Shown here: positions 7,963-16,705 of the stretch, piece by piece
How the letters are laid out: each line of letters begins with the position of its first letter
Position numbering within the stretch: position 1 is the stretch's first letter
Assembly (NCBI GenBank): GCA_000402775.1
Contig: AQSC01000053.1
Location: 1 to 44,878, forward strand
Length of the DNA: 44,878 nt
Source of the DNA: Euryarchaeota archaeon SCGC AAA252-I15
GTDB lineage: Archaea; Altiarchaeota; Altiarchaeia; IMC4; SCGC-AAA252-I15
Direction of reading: 5' to 3'
Made by a program: the position numbers and the translations under genes
The notes under the pieces: model-generated
What the model saw: only the letters and a program-made list of their open reading frames with translations
Told to the model about the DNA's origin: nothing
Databases searched by the model: none

Positions 7963-8637
7963 ATGACGTATAATGAAATCTTAAGCGAGCTTGAACGCCT
8001 TAAGGATCCAGTAAATATTGAGGGTATGAAGCGGTTCGGAATCACTCCGAAGCATACGTTTGGAGTGAGGCTTCCCGACCTCCGCAGGATTGCTAAAGAG
8101 TCGGGGAGGGATCACGAACTGGCGCTCAAACTTTGGAGTAAGGACACTCGGGAGACTAGGATTCTAGCATCCATGATTGCCGAGCCGAAAAAAACTTCTT
8201 CCGAGCTCATGGACGCTTGGGCGTCTGAGTTCACTTACTGGGAGATTTGTGACCAGTGCTGCATGAACTTGTTTTAGCTGACACCCATCGCTTATGAAAA
8301 AGCCTGTGAGTGGAGTTCCCGCGATGAGGAATACGTGAAGCGTGCCGGGTTCGCGCTTATGACAGTGCTTGCGTGGAAGGATAAGTTAGTCCTTGATGAG
8401 AAGTTGGAGGCATTCTTTCCATACATCAAAGAGAGTTCAATTGATGAGCGGCCGATTGTTAAGAAGGCTGTGAACTGGGCGCTTCGGCAGATCGGGAAGC
8501 GAGATAGAGCATTGAATTCGAAGGCTATCAAGCTTACCAGGGAAATTGAATTGATCGATTCTAAGGCTGCAAAGTGGATTGCAAAAGACGCCGTCAGAGA
8601 GCTTGAGGGAGACGCGGTTAGAAAGCGTTTAGCTTAA
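7963..8637 (+). pseudogene. AlkD-type DNA alkylation repair protein with an in-frame TAG
   Basis: Read through the TAG at 8275-8277, one frame encodes 224 residues, the normal length of AlkD-type HEAT-repeat DNA glycosylases, which remove alkylated purines. The first half has HTFGVRLPDLRRIAKESG and FTYWEICDQCCMNLF. The second half resumes in the same frame with LTPIAYEKACEWSS, KRAGFALMTVLAWKDK and KKAVNWALRQIGKR, all well-conserved family segments. There is no frameshift, and family resemblance is continuous on both sides of the stop. One base change from a sense codon explains it. It may be a recent pseudogene, a sequence error or readthrough; TAG is used as a normal terminal stop elsewhere here (for example sepF). 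The 3' end overlaps the convergent ligase-like gene by 9 bases. Confidence 0.85.
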
Positions 8638-9177
8638 AGTGTATTCTTTAAGGACTGTGTAAATCGGCCCTTTTGGCGTGAGCTTGCTTTCGATTAATTG
8701 TATTTTTTCGCAAGTATATTCCCCAAATTCTGTGTTCTCGTAGTCTGAGATTATGTTCGCAAGCTTTCTTTTGTTATCCATGAATTTCACCCTGCCTATG
8801 GTGTAGTGGGGGTGGAACCGTTTTTCGGGTTTGAAACCTATGGATTCCAGATTTTCATCGGTCAAATCATGCAAACAATTAATTTGAGTTGCCCCTTCTT
8901 TTACTCCGGCCCAGATGATTTTAGGGTGGGAGGGTTTGGGGAATGCTCCAAGACCTGAGACAGTGATCTTGAAGGCTTGCTCGTTTTCAATGGGTGAGAG
9001 ATTTTTTGTTAGTTGCTTTAACTTTCTTTCATCCACTTCCCCGATAAATTTTAGTGTTAAGTGGATGTTTTCTTGTTCTACGGGTTTGATTTTCCCGCAT
9101 TCGGAAATCAGGGTTTGAATGGGTTGAAACTTAGTTCTAATTTCCGTAGGGGCGGGTATGGCGATGAAAATTCTCAT
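8629..9177 (-). CDS. thpR: 2'-5' RNA ligase / RNA 2',3'-cyclic phosphodiesterase (ThpR-like)
   Basis: A member of the 2H phosphoesterase superfamily. Enzymes of this family open RNA 2',3'-cyclic phosphates, and some join tRNA halves through a 2'-5' bond in vitro. Both catalytic motifs are visible: HLTLKFIGE at about residues 45-53 and HPHYTIGRVKF at about 127-137. The protein starts MRIFIAIPAP at ATG 9177 and is 178 residues, the family norm. A longer frame to 9207 adds ten residues unlike the family. It runs convergently into the AlkD-type gene. Confidence 0.92.
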   Translation of the reverse strand: MRIFIAIPAPTEIRTKFQPIQTLISECGKIKPVEQENIHLTLKFIGEVDERKLKQLTKNLSPIENEQAFKITVSGLGAFPKPSHPKIIWAGVKEGATQINCLHDLTDENLESIGFKPEKRFHPHYTIGRVKFMDNKRKLANIISDYENTEFGEYTCEKIQLIESKLTPKGPIYTVLKEYTLS

Positions 9178-9359
9178 ATTATTCGATAATTTATTGAAAA
9201 AAGTCAATAAAAATGATTCATTTTATGAATAACGTTCAATTATTCTCTATTTTTTAAAATAATGTTCTATTTAGGCTTTTTTAACTGAATGGGGGCTGAA
9301 ATAGCGGAAGATTTATATACATAACATCAAATTAAGTAGTTGGTGGGGGTGATGGTAGA

Positions 9360-10412
9360 CTGAGTCTAAAAAAATATTTACCGTATTTAGTGGTGTTCTC
9401 TCTGGTAACATGCTTTGCGCAAGCAGCCCAGACCACGACCCTGAAAGCTGAAACACTAAGGTTAGAGGAGTTGATTCAGACAACCAAACCGATATGCAAT
9501 CTTTACGAACCTGACCTCACCTTACAGATTGCGTCCTTGAAAATAAGGCCTGAAGAAGATGTTTCGAACAGGATAAAAGAGATTCTTTCAGACAAACCAG
9601 AATTAGACCTGATTGTGACTTCCGAATACTCGCTTTGGAAGGGAAGCTACAACGAACAAACACCCAGAATAAGAATTGACTGTGAAGTCAAAGTTGACGG
9701 TAACTGCCTTATCGAAGACATGAAAAACGGGGGATCCATAATCGAGGAGGTTGAGGAAATTAAGGAACTCGCATACTTAAACAACGTAAACATCATTTTA
9801 GGAACGCTTCCAACCCAGGAGCTAGTGGAAACCCCAGACCCCGACCTTAACGAGCCGTTATACAACACGCTCGTCGTCATAAACAGGCAGGGCAACCTCA
9901 TCGGGAAGAAGATGAAGACTAAGGGGTCTGACTGGTGTATTCCCGCAAAAAACGGTAAGAACAACCAGTGTTGGATTTACGGTGACATACACAACGAGAC
10001 TCGGGAAAAAGCTTTATCATCATCCCGGACTTTCACTTTAACGAGCAAGTCCAATGAGGAGTTTACGGTCTTCACTTCAATCTGTCTGGACTTGGACGAT
10101 GAGGAGATGATTAAACAGGGTGCTGGAAGCAATGCAGATCTTTTAATCTGGACTACTGAGACTGGCGCGGATGAGGGTATTGAGGAGATTACAAGCGAAG
10201 TTCAGATGGGGGGCGACTTGGGGTGGGGTTTTATTACTGGGAAGGTGATTGAACCCTACGTTGAAAAACACAATACGATAAGGGATGGTGGAGTCTTTAT
10301 TGTAGCCGACCGCATCCAAAGCGGGTTGATTAATTTAAAACAAAATCCTATAGATTCACTCGAAATAACCAAAGATTTTGTTTACGGAATAATAGAATTG
10401 CAAGACAGGTGA
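9360..10412 (+). CDS. Exported carbon-nitrogen hydrolase (nitrilase superfamily) protein
   Basis: Nitrilase-superfamily enzymes cleave amides or nitriles with a Glu-Lys-Cys triad. Candidates are visible: Glu in LIVTSEYSLW, Lys in NLIGKKMKT, and Cys in FTSICLDLDD. The N-terminus extended to CTG 9360 reads MSLKKYLPYLVVFSLVTCFAQAAQ in segments, a good signal peptide. A GGTGAT ribosome site at 9348-9353 and a TATA box ATTTATATA near 9310-9318 support it. The shorter start at GTG 9390 would lose the charged N-terminal part of the signal. An extracytoplasmic location is unusual but known in apolipoprotein N-acyltransferase-type relatives. NAC follows 10 bases downstream. The substrate is unknown. 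Confidence 0.7.
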   Translation: MSLKKYLPYLVVFSLVTCFAQAAQTTTLKAETLRLEELIQTTKPICNLYEPDLTLQIASLKIRPEEDVSNRIKEILSDKPELDLIVTSEYSLWKGSYNEQTPRIRIDCEVKVDGNCLIEDMKNGGSIIEEVEEIKELAYLNNVNIILGTLPTQELVETPDPDLNEPLYNTLVVINRQGNLIGKKMKTKGSDWCIPAKNGKNNQCWIYGDIHNETREKALSSSRTFTLTSKSNEEFTVFTSICLDLDDEEMIKQGAGSNADLLIWTTETGADEGIEEITSEVQMGGDLGWGFITGKVIEPYVEKHNTIRDGGVFIVADRIQSGLINLKQNPIDSLEITKDFVYGIIELQDR

Positions 10413-10422
10413 GAAAAATAAG

Positions 10423-10764
10423 ATGATGCCAGGTGGTATGAACCCGAAACAGATGAAGAAGATGATGAAGCGGATGGGCGTTAAGATGGACGAAATCGAC
10501 GCTGAAGAAGTAGTGATCCGCTGCGTCGACAAGGAGATCAGGATAACCTCCCCGCAAGTCGTAAAGACGATAGTATCAGGCCAGGAAATGTTTCAGATTT
10601 CCGGCGACGTCTCAGAGGAAGAAGGAGACGTTTCAATAGAAATCGAAGACGATGACGTAACCATGGTCGCAGAACAAGCAGGCGTCAGCGAGGAGAAGGC
10701 ACGAGCAGCCCTTGAAAACGCGGGAGGCGACCTTGCCGAAGCCATCATGGAGCTTAAAAAATAA
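10423..10764 (+). CDS. nac: Nascent polypeptide-associated complex protein (archaeal alpha-NAC)
   Basis: Archaeal NAC forms a homodimer that binds ribosomes and emerging chains. The 113-residue protein has a basic Met-rich start (MMPGGMNPKQMKKMMKRMG), then the NAC domain with EVVIRCVDKEIRITSPQVVKT and GQEMFQISGDV. It ends in a UBA-like domain VTMVAEQAGVSEEKARAALENAGG. The layout and length match archaeal NAC closely. It is separated from the nitrilase-like gene by 10 bases and may share its transcript. The 3' end is convergent with the SpoIIM-type gene, with three bases between stop codons. Confidence 0.95.
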   Translation: MMPGGMNPKQMKKMMKRMGVKMDEIDAEEVVIRCVDKEIRITSPQVVKTIVSGQEMFQISGDVSEEEGDVSIEIEDDDVTMVAEQAGVSEEKARAALENAGGDLAEAIMELKK

Positions 10765-10767
10765 TTT

Positions 10768-11616
10768 TTACAAAACGGGAGTAACATACACTTCCACGAA
10801 CGCTGCGAAGATAAGTATTACTACCGCCATAACTAGAGTGTCAAAAGAGTCCACTACTATATGCTTGAACTTCCGAGTGTTGTAGTCGTGGTTAACAACT
10901 GCGAAAGAGATGATTCCTCCAGCCACCGCCCCCAGAAAGTACGCTGCAACCTCAAATACTCCGTGCACCATGTAGGAAAAGCTGACTGTGAAGGAGCCCA
11001 AGTAATTGTAGAGGAATTCCGAGTTAAGGGTTCCGGCGTAAGTTTTAAGGGTTGATCGCATTACGCTTCCAACTGCGACTCCGATGATTGATGCATTCCA
11101 AGTGTGTATGAATATTGCCCCGCCCCCATAGAGGAACGAGAATATTATGCAGAATGCAAGAACCTGTAGGTTATTTAATAGTATTGGCGTGAATCTTCCG
11201 CTGCTTGAAGTCGCAAAGGCGGTGAGTGCGATGTCTTGCCCTGTAATGTCTCTGATGGTGTTTATTTGTGTGTGAAATACTTCCTTCACCGTGTCGGAGG
11301 GAAGTATTGTGAACCAGAACGCGTAGGATATTAAAAGCCCTATAAACAGGTACATGAAAAGGGAGAGTATTGGACCGTGTTCTTTTATCAAAAATTTTTT
11401 CTCGTATTTCGTCTTTTCCTCCTCAAGCCTTAAGGCCTTGTTTACGATGACCACTAAGGGCAGTGTCGTCAAGAAAATCTGGGGTATTGAAGATTGTCCC
11501 TTGAAAATCCAAAGGGAGACGAATATCCCGACAGTACTGTATAAAAAACCCACCAAAAGCATGTTTTTAGGAGTTTTCTCCTCCCGCTCAGGATTTATGA
11601 TAGACTCGAGCACCAT
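10768..11616 (-). CDS. SpoIIM-type (DUF95) integral membrane protein
   Basis: A 282-residue protein with about six membrane segments and a cytoplasmic charged stretch EEEKTKYEKKFLIKEHGPIL. The segment NNLQVLAFCIIFSFLYGGGAIFIHTWNASIIG, followed by a run of small residues, is typical of the SpoIIM/DUF95 family. Such proteins are widespread in non-sporulating archaea, where their role is not known; links to membrane organisation or transport have been suggested. ATG 11616 (MVLESIINPE) is preferred because TTTAAA at 11643-11648 is then at leaderless TATA distance; ATG 11628 is also in frame. Confidence 0.8.
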   Translation of the reverse strand: MVLESIINPEREEKTPKNMLLVGFLYSTVGIFVSLWIFKGQSSIPQIFLTTLPLVVIVNKALRLEEEKTKYEKKFLIKEHGPILSLFMYLFIGLLISYAFWFTILPSDTVKEVFHTQINTIRDITGQDIALTAFATSSSGRFTPILLNNLQVLAFCIIFSFLYGGGAIFIHTWNASIIGVAVGSVMRSTLKTYAGTLNSEFLYNYLGSFTVSFSYMVHGVFEVAAYFLGAVAGGIISFAVVNHDYNTRKFKHIVVDSFDTLVMAVVILIFAAFVEVYVTPVL

Positions 11617-11692
11617 AATATAATTCATTACAAAGGAATGCTTTTAAACTGTAAATGCCTTATAGTAAGGTAGGTTAGCAGGGTAGGTTAGC

Positions 11693-12763
11693 ATGAATGC
11701 GAGGGGATTGTTGTGGGTTTTAATTTTGATGTTATCACTAAACACATGTAGTGGACAGACTACCACCATACTATCAACTTCGACAATACCGTCTTCAACA
11801 ACTATTTTCGTGACAACAATCCCCGAAACAACTACCATGCTCGGCACTACCACGGTCCAAGCAACGACTACGATTCCTTCAACGACGATTCCTTCAACCA
11901 CAAGCCTGCCTTCGACAACCACTTATCCTTCCACGACGACAGTACCAGGGACGGGGACGACAACAGTACCCTCTACGACAACAATCGGGACACAAACATC
12001 GACTACAACGATTCAGACCGAAACAACGACCATCGCATCATCAACGACACTCCCTGCAACAACAACATTCCCTGCTGAAGTGGAGGAAAAACCCCGTCGA
12101 AGAGACTACATGCAGATTAAATACACCGGCAACTGTGTGAACCAGGAGGTAAACATTACGGCCACAGACAAAGACGATGAAGACCGTGTGGTAAGAGACG
12201 GCATAGTCATAGTATACTTTATGGACAGGGGAGCAGTAGTGGAAGAGCTTGAGACAGACGACGATGGAATGGCATCATTCACACCCAAATTCGAGGGAGA
12301 ATACAGGGTAGAAGTGAGAAAATCCTCGAGATACTACACCGAGAAAATATAATTCGACATTGAAAACTGCGGTGGAAGCTCGTATTCATCTGGAATATCC
12401 TCGGAAACAGAAACAACCACGACTTCAGTTTACACTACTACTTCAACAGTAACTGCCACTACATCTTCAACGATAACAACACCCAAAGAGACTACTTCAA
12501 CCTCGACTACGCCAGAGACAACAACTTCCAGCATCACAAAGATCATAGAGACTACATCAACGCTCTCCGAGGAAACCGAAAAGGATGAGGGAAGCATCGG
12601 CTTCATCGGAAGATTCCTCACAGTCACCGGAACTGCAAGCATATTTCTGGCTCTTTTAATACTGCTTCTAATGTTTGCAAACACAGCCCGGAAAAAAGGC
12701 GGAGTGAAGAAAGAAGCAAACCTCTGGGATAAGAAGGGAAAGACAAAGCTTGGAAACGTATAA
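11693..12763 (+). pseudogene. Mucin-like membrane-anchored surface protein with an in-frame TAA
   Basis: One continuous frame from ATG 11693 to TAA 12761-12763 encodes 356 residues, broken only by TAA at 12350-12352. Layout: signal peptide (MNARGLLWVLILMLSLNTCSG); a Thr/Ser-rich stretch of about 115 residues, likely O-glycosylated; a beta-sandwich-like domain (YTGNCVNQEVNITATDKDDED through GEYRVEVRKSSRYYTEKI). After the stop come FDIENCGG, a second Thr-rich stalk, a membrane helix (TASIFLALLILLLMF) and a basic tail. The post-stop Cys may pair with the Cys in GNCVNQ. A single G-to-T change from GAA would create the stop. If terminated, the product would be secreted without its anchor. Nonsense mutation, sequence error or readthrough are all possible. 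Confidence 0.75.
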
Positions 12764-12770
12764 AAAAATC

Positions 12771-14054
12771 TTACAATTGCTCGAATCCCGCCATAACGTC
12801 TAAAACAACCTGATCCTTTAACACGTCTCCCATGACTTGAAGGCCTGTTGGAATGCCTTCGACAAAGCCTGCTGGGACGACTCCCGCGGGAAGACCGGAA
12901 AGATTTGCAGGAACCGTGAACACGTCGTAAGCGTACATTACCATGGGATCAGTTATTTCAGAACCGAGTTTGTGGGGGAGCTTTGGGACTGTGGGTCCGA
13001 CCAGGGCGTCCACTGATGCGAGCGCTTCGGACAATTCCTTCCGGATTAGGGAGCGTGCTTGAAGTGCTTTTCGATAGTATTTTCCGCTATATTCCTTTTG
13101 GCTTATATAGCTTCCAAGAAGGATTCTCCGCAATACTTCTTCTCCACACACGTCTTCGATTTTGTGGCCGTATCTGCGTCCGTCGTATTTCCGGGTTGCG
13201 GAATAGAATTCCACGTAAACGTTTAGGTAGTAGGTTGGGAGCGCAACTTTTAAGTTTGGAAGTGACACGTCCACTATCTCGGCTCCGGCTGATGACAGCT
13301 TGTCAATGCTTTTTTCAATGACCTTACGAATTCCCGCATCCGAAATCAAGTCGTTGAATTCCTTGGCGTACCCGAGCTTTCTACCTGCAAGGTTTGGCTT
13401 AAGTTCCTTGTGGAATTGATAGAATTTTGGGTCGAGTTTGAGTGAAGTGGAATCTTTCGGATCGTGGCCTGAAACAGCCTCCAAAACCTTTGCAGCAGTT
13501 TCAACGTCGTTTGCGATGGGCCCTATCTGATCCAAGCTCATGGCCAGGTCAATCAGTCCGTAACGGGAAACAACCCCGTAAGTCGGCTTAAAGCCGACTA
13601 CTCCGCAGTGGGATGCGGGGTTTCGAATGCTCCCCCCAGTGTCAGAGCCAAGGGCGGCGTCAACGAAACCTGCAGCGACCGCAGCCGCTGAACCAGATGA
13701 GGAGCCGCCAGGTATGTGTCCTGGCGCGGCCGGATTCTGAGTCGGCCCATAGAATGATGTTTCCCCGCTTGCACCGCACGCGAACTCGTCCATGTTCGCA
13801 AGCCCCATAATAGTCGCCCCGGAAGACTTGAGTTTAGACACGACTGTCGCATCATAAGGGGCAATGTAGTTTTCCAAGGTTTTTGATCCCGCTGGAGTGA
13901 GCAATCCTTCAACACACATGTTGGCTTTGACTGCTAAATTAAGAGTGGATAACTCCCCCTTCTTTGATTTCGAACTCGCAACCAACCCCTCATCATCGAA
14001 GACTATTATCGAGTTTATCTTTTCATCCGCCTCTTTCAGTTCACTCAAATTCAT
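12771..14054 (-). CDS. gatA: Aspartyl/glutamyl-tRNA amidotransferase subunit A
   Basis: GatA releases ammonia from glutamine or asparagine for transamidation of mischarged Asp-tRNA(Asn) or Glu-tRNA(Gln). The amidase signature is complete: catalytic Lys in LAVKANM, the Ser-rich loop GGSSSGSAAAVAAGF, and nucleophile region GSDTGGSIRNPASHCG. These form the Ser-cisSer-Lys triad. At 427 residues it is slightly short at the N-terminus compared with bacterial GatA of about 480. The ATG overlaps the stop of the upstream TPR gene by four bases. GatB and GatC are not in the window. Another amidase is possible, but similarity to GatA is strong throughout. Confidence 0.88.
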   Translation of the reverse strand: MNLSELKEADEKINSIIVFDDEGLVASSKSKKGELSTLNLAVKANMCVEGLLTPAGSKTLENYIAPYDATVVSKLKSSGATIMGLANMDEFACGASGETSFYGPTQNPAAPGHIPGGSSSGSAAAVAAGFVDAALGSDTGGSIRNPASHCGVVGFKPTYGVVSRYGLIDLAMSLDQIGPIANDVETAAKVLEAVSGHDPKDSTSLKLDPKFYQFHKELKPNLAGRKLGYAKEFNDLISDAGIRKVIEKSIDKLSSAGAEIVDVSLPNLKVALPTYYLNVYVEFYSATRKYDGRRYGHKIEDVCGEEVLRRILLGSYISQKEYSGKYYRKALQARSLIRKELSEALASVDALVGPTVPKLPHKLGSEITDPMVMYAYDVFTVPANLSGLPAGVVPAGFVEGIPTGLQVMGDVLKDQVVLDVMAGFEQL

Positions 14055-16039
14055 CTCTTCCTCTCCTCTAATTCCACTGCCTTGTTCATGTCTTCCTCAG
14101 CCTGCTCATCCAGACCCATGTCCGTCAAGGTCGCAGCCCGCTCCCGAAATAGTTTCGGTGAATCAGGTTTAATCTCAAGCGCCTTGTTGAGTTGGGCGAG
14201 AGATTGCTCTAAGTCGCCTTTACTCCTCAAAGCGATAGCCCATCTGATATAGGCTGAATAAAGTTTCGGATTCAGTGATACTGCATGAGAGTAGTTTTCT
14301 ATTGCCTCTGCGAAATCACTTTTCAATGCGAAAACATCCCCCAGGCGGACGTAAGCTGAAGGTTTTTTCGGATCGGTTTTAACCGCCTTGAAATACTCTT
14401 TTAAGGCTTCATCACTTTTCCCTTGCTCCTGCAATACAACACCTTTTTTCACGTACGCCTCGTAGAATGCCGGATCCTTGGCTAATGCCTGACTGAAGTA
14501 ATCTAGTGCAGTAACATGGTTCTTCTTCTTCAAGTAAAGGATTCCGAGATTCAGAAGGGTTTTCGCGTAGTTCGGATTTAATTCAAGCGATTTCATAAGG
14601 TTTTTCTCTGCCTCTTCTAGATTCCCCTTCCTGGTTTGGGCGACTCCAAGGGCTTCGTATCCATGATAAGATAAGGGGTCTGCGTCAACTGCTTTTTGGA
14701 ATGCTTCCTCGGCTTTATCGAGCTTTCCGGCTTTGAATAATTGTTTTCCAAGTTCAATGTATTCTTCAGGTTTAGCTAATGAGTTGGCAGGCACGGTTTC
14801 TTGGGGTTTAACTGGAGGTTGAATGTGAGTTTCTTCTGCAATAATTGGTTGTACTGATGATGTTGGCTTTGGCGGCGTTACCTGAGCTTTAAAGGGTGTT
14901 GTAGGAGTGGGAGCGCTCGGAGTCGGAGGAGTGGGAGCGCTCGGAGTCGGAGGAGCGGGCGGCTTCGAGGTCAAAGGAGCAGGAGCGCTCGGAGCAGGAG
15001 TATCTGGTGAGCTGGAAGAAGATGGCAGTGGAACTCTTTGTGTGGGTGCTTGTGTTGACGGGGGAAATTGAGTTTTCGGGATTGTGGGAGTTTGCACTTC
15101 GCGTGATGTTGGTGTTTGGATTGGTTGCCTCCCTGTTGGGGGGCTGGTTGCGGGTGAAGTTGGTGGTATAGGTTGAGTTGAGGGGGGATATGGCTGGCTT
15201 GGAGTTGGTTGGAATCCTGGTTTCACGGGAGGCTTTGAAGCCACTGGAGGAGGCGTTGTAGAATGTGTTGAAGGTATGTGAGTGGGAGGCTGTTTCAGTG
15301 CATAACCTTGCTGTGCCGGTGGCGCATAAGGTTTCGCTCTATCTTGTGGGAAACCTCCCGCCTTAACCCCACCAACACTTAAATCAGACTTCACAGTCTT
15401 TACGAAAGCCTTGTTTTCCTCTGAAGGATTCAATTCCAAAAGCTTGCTGGCAAAAGACAGTGCTGAATTCGCATTACCGTTTCTAGAGTAAGCTAAAACA
15501 AGCTCGCGCACAGCCTCAGGGTAATCTGGTTTAAGATCAACCGCCCTCTTGTAATGGTCTATCGCACCCACAAAATCAGACAGGTCAAACAACGTGAAAC
15601 CCAGCTCATAATGGGCTCTGGGATTGTCAGGCTCCAACTCCAGTATCCTGTCGAACTGGTCTAGTGCCAAGTCCAACTCACCCACCGCCCGATAAGAAAT
15701 ACCCAACTCGAACAAGGCGTTAACGTACTTGGAGTCAAGCTCTAATGCTATGGAATACTCGTCTATGGCTCCGTCAAAGTCTTTCTTGTCGTACAAGACG
15801 TAGCCTAGACTAAAGTGTATTTCAGGGTTTTCAGGGTCGAGTTCAACGGCCCGGTTCAAGTTTTGAAGGCCGGTTTCGAAATCCCCCTTGTTGGCGTAAA
15901 GAGTCCCGAGATTACAGTACGCGAGAGCGTAATTTGGGTCGGCTTCAAGAGCACTTTTATAGGATGCTGATGCAGCCTCAAGATCCCCGCTTTTATACTG
16001 TTCATTGCCAATTCTCACTAATTCTTCAGCATCAGCCAT
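14051..16039 (-). CDS. Two-block TPR protein with Pro/Thr/Ser-rich linker
   Basis: A 662-residue scaffold-like protein. About six tetratricopeptide repeats fill residues 1-210 (for example NYALAYCNLGTLYANKGDFE and NPEIHFSLGYVLYDKKDFDG). A low-complexity linker rich in Pro, Thr and Ser spans about 220-420. A second TPR block fills about 425-660 (PEEYIELGKQLFKAGKLDKA onward). There is no signal peptide or membrane helix. TPR arrays bind partner peptides; the partner is unknown. The gene overlaps trpG at its start by 8 bases and gatA at its end by 4, so the three are translationally coupled although their products have no obvious shared pathway. Confidence 0.9.
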   Translation of the reverse strand: MADAEELVRIGNEQYKSGDLEAASASYKSALEADPNYALAYCNLGTLYANKGDFETGLQNLNRAVELDPENPEIHFSLGYVLYDKKDFDGAIDEYSIALELDSKYVNALFELGISYRAVGELDLALDQFDRILELEPDNPRAHYELGFTLFDLSDFVGAIDHYKRAVDLKPDYPEAVRELVLAYSRNGNANSALSFASKLLELNPSEENKAFVKTVKSDLSVGGVKAGGFPQDRAKPYAPPAQQGYALKQPPTHIPSTHSTTPPPVASKPPVKPGFQPTPSQPYPPSTQPIPPTSPATSPPTGRQPIQTPTSREVQTPTIPKTQFPPSTQAPTQRVPLPSSSSSPDTPAPSAPAPLTSKPPAPPTPSAPTPPTPSAPTPTTPFKAQVTPPKPTSSVQPIIAEETHIQPPVKPQETVPANSLAKPEEYIELGKQLFKAGKLDKAEEAFQKAVDADPLSYHGYEALGVAQTRKGNLEEAEKNLMKSLELNPNYAKTLLNLGILYLKKKNHVTALDYFSQALAKDPAFYEAYVKKGVVLQEQGKSDEALKEYFKAVKTDPKKPSAYVRLGDVFALKSDFAEAIENYSHAVSLNPKLYSAYIRWAIALRSKGDLEQSLAQLNKALEIKPDSPKLFRERAATLTDMGLDEQAEEDMNKAVELEERKR
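14904..14955 (-). repeat. 24-base tandem repeat in the TPR-protein linker
   Basis: The unit GGAGTGGGAGCGCTCGGAGTC recurs at a 24-base spacing and encodes repeats of PTPSAPTP in the linker. Such in-frame repeats can vary in number by slippage without breaking the frame, changing linker length only. Confidence 0.6.
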
Positions 16040-16625
16040 AGTCTCCCACCAAGTCGAGGAAATTTTTTATAATCACTTTTCCGTCAAGAGTGAGTATTGA
16101 TTCAGGGTGGAATTGAAGGCCGAAAATCGGGTGTTTCTTATGCCTCAACCCCATGATTTCACCGTCATCCAAACTTTTCGCGGAAACCTCAAGACAGTCG
16201 GGAAGACTCTTCCCGTCAACCACAAGAGAGTGGTAGCGTGTAGCCTCAAGAGGGCTTGGAATCCCTTTGAACAATCCTTTACCGTCGTGCTCGATCCTGC
16301 TAACCTTACCGTGTCTGAGCGTTTTCGCCGGCCGGATCTTGCCTCCGAATACGTGGCCGATGCACTGGTGGCCAAGGCAGACTCCGAGCAAGGGAATCTT
16401 GGGTCCGAATTCAGAGATTACTTTATTGGAGACTCCAGCCTCCTTGGGAGTCTTGGGGCCGGGAGATATTATGATCGCTGAGATGTCGTCTTTATCAACC
16501 GACTCTTCCACGACTTTGAAGTCAACAGTATTCTGAAAAACAATGGGATTCGCCCCCTGCTCTCCGATATACTGGACGAGGTTGTATACGAACGAGTCGA
16601 TGTTGTCGATGACAAGGACATTCAT
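16032..16625 (-). CDS. trpG: Anthranilate synthase glutamine amidotransferase subunit (TrpG/PabA type)
   Basis: Class I glutamine amidotransferase that supplies ammonia to anthranilate or aminodeoxychorismate synthase. The protein begins MNVLVIDNIDSFVYNLVQYIGEQGA, typical of TrpG/PabA. It has AIIISPGPKTPKEAG (oxyanion region), the nucleophile elbow LLGVCLGHQCIGHVFGG, and the His-Glu pair in FGLQFHPESILT. ATG 16625 gives 197 residues, the family size; the frame extends to 16742 but those 39 residues are unlike the family. TrpE is not in the window; trpC lies at 20.5 kb. TrpG and PabA cannot be told apart by sequence alone. A TATA-like TTTTAA lies about 25 bases upstream of the start. Confidence 0.9.
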   Translation of the reverse strand: MNVLVIDNIDSFVYNLVQYIGEQGANPIVFQNTVDFKVVEESVDKDDISAIIISPGPKTPKEAGVSNKVISEFGPKIPLLGVCLGHQCIGHVFGGKIRPAKTLRHGKVSRIEHDGKGLFKGIPSPLEATRYHSLVVDGKSLPDCLEVSAKSLDDGEIMGLRHKKHPIFGLQFHPESILTLDGKVIIKNFLDLVGDYG

Positions 16626-16705
16626 GGTAGATGAATAGAATTCAGCGCTTAAAACTTTTCGAAAAAAATATTTATTCGCTAGAAAGCCCAATAAGTATTC
16701 AGGAG
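16626..16705. promoter_or_regulatory. Divergent promoter between trpG and an orphan gene
   Basis: A/T-rich AAAAATATTTATTC at about 16662-16677 is placed to act as a TATA box for the plus-strand gene starting at 16706. TTTTAA on the opposite strand near 16650 would serve trpG. This placement is the main reason to prefer 16706 over ATG 16631 for the plus-strand gene. Confidence 0.45.

Noticed and set aside
7963..8637. Frameshift in the AlkD-type gene
   Set aside because: Both halves are in the same reading frame; the interruption is one TAG codon.
11644..11922. Val-rich minus-strand ORF opposite the mucin-like gene
   Set aside because: It is the antisense of Thr codons (ACA/ACG to TGT/CGT-shifted Val codons) and has no independent signal.
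8275..12352. Genome-wide stop-codon reassignment
   Set aside because: Two different stop codons (TAG and TAA) interrupt two genes, while both also end many normal genes, so a reassigned code does not fit.
14904..14955. Minisatellite of independent interest
   Set aside because: It is only the coding repeat of the Pro/Thr-rich linker in the TPR protein.
16631..16705. Extra 25 N-terminal residues on the orphan gene from ATG 16631
   Set aside because: This start would leave five bases between divergent start codons and place the only good TATA box inside the gene.
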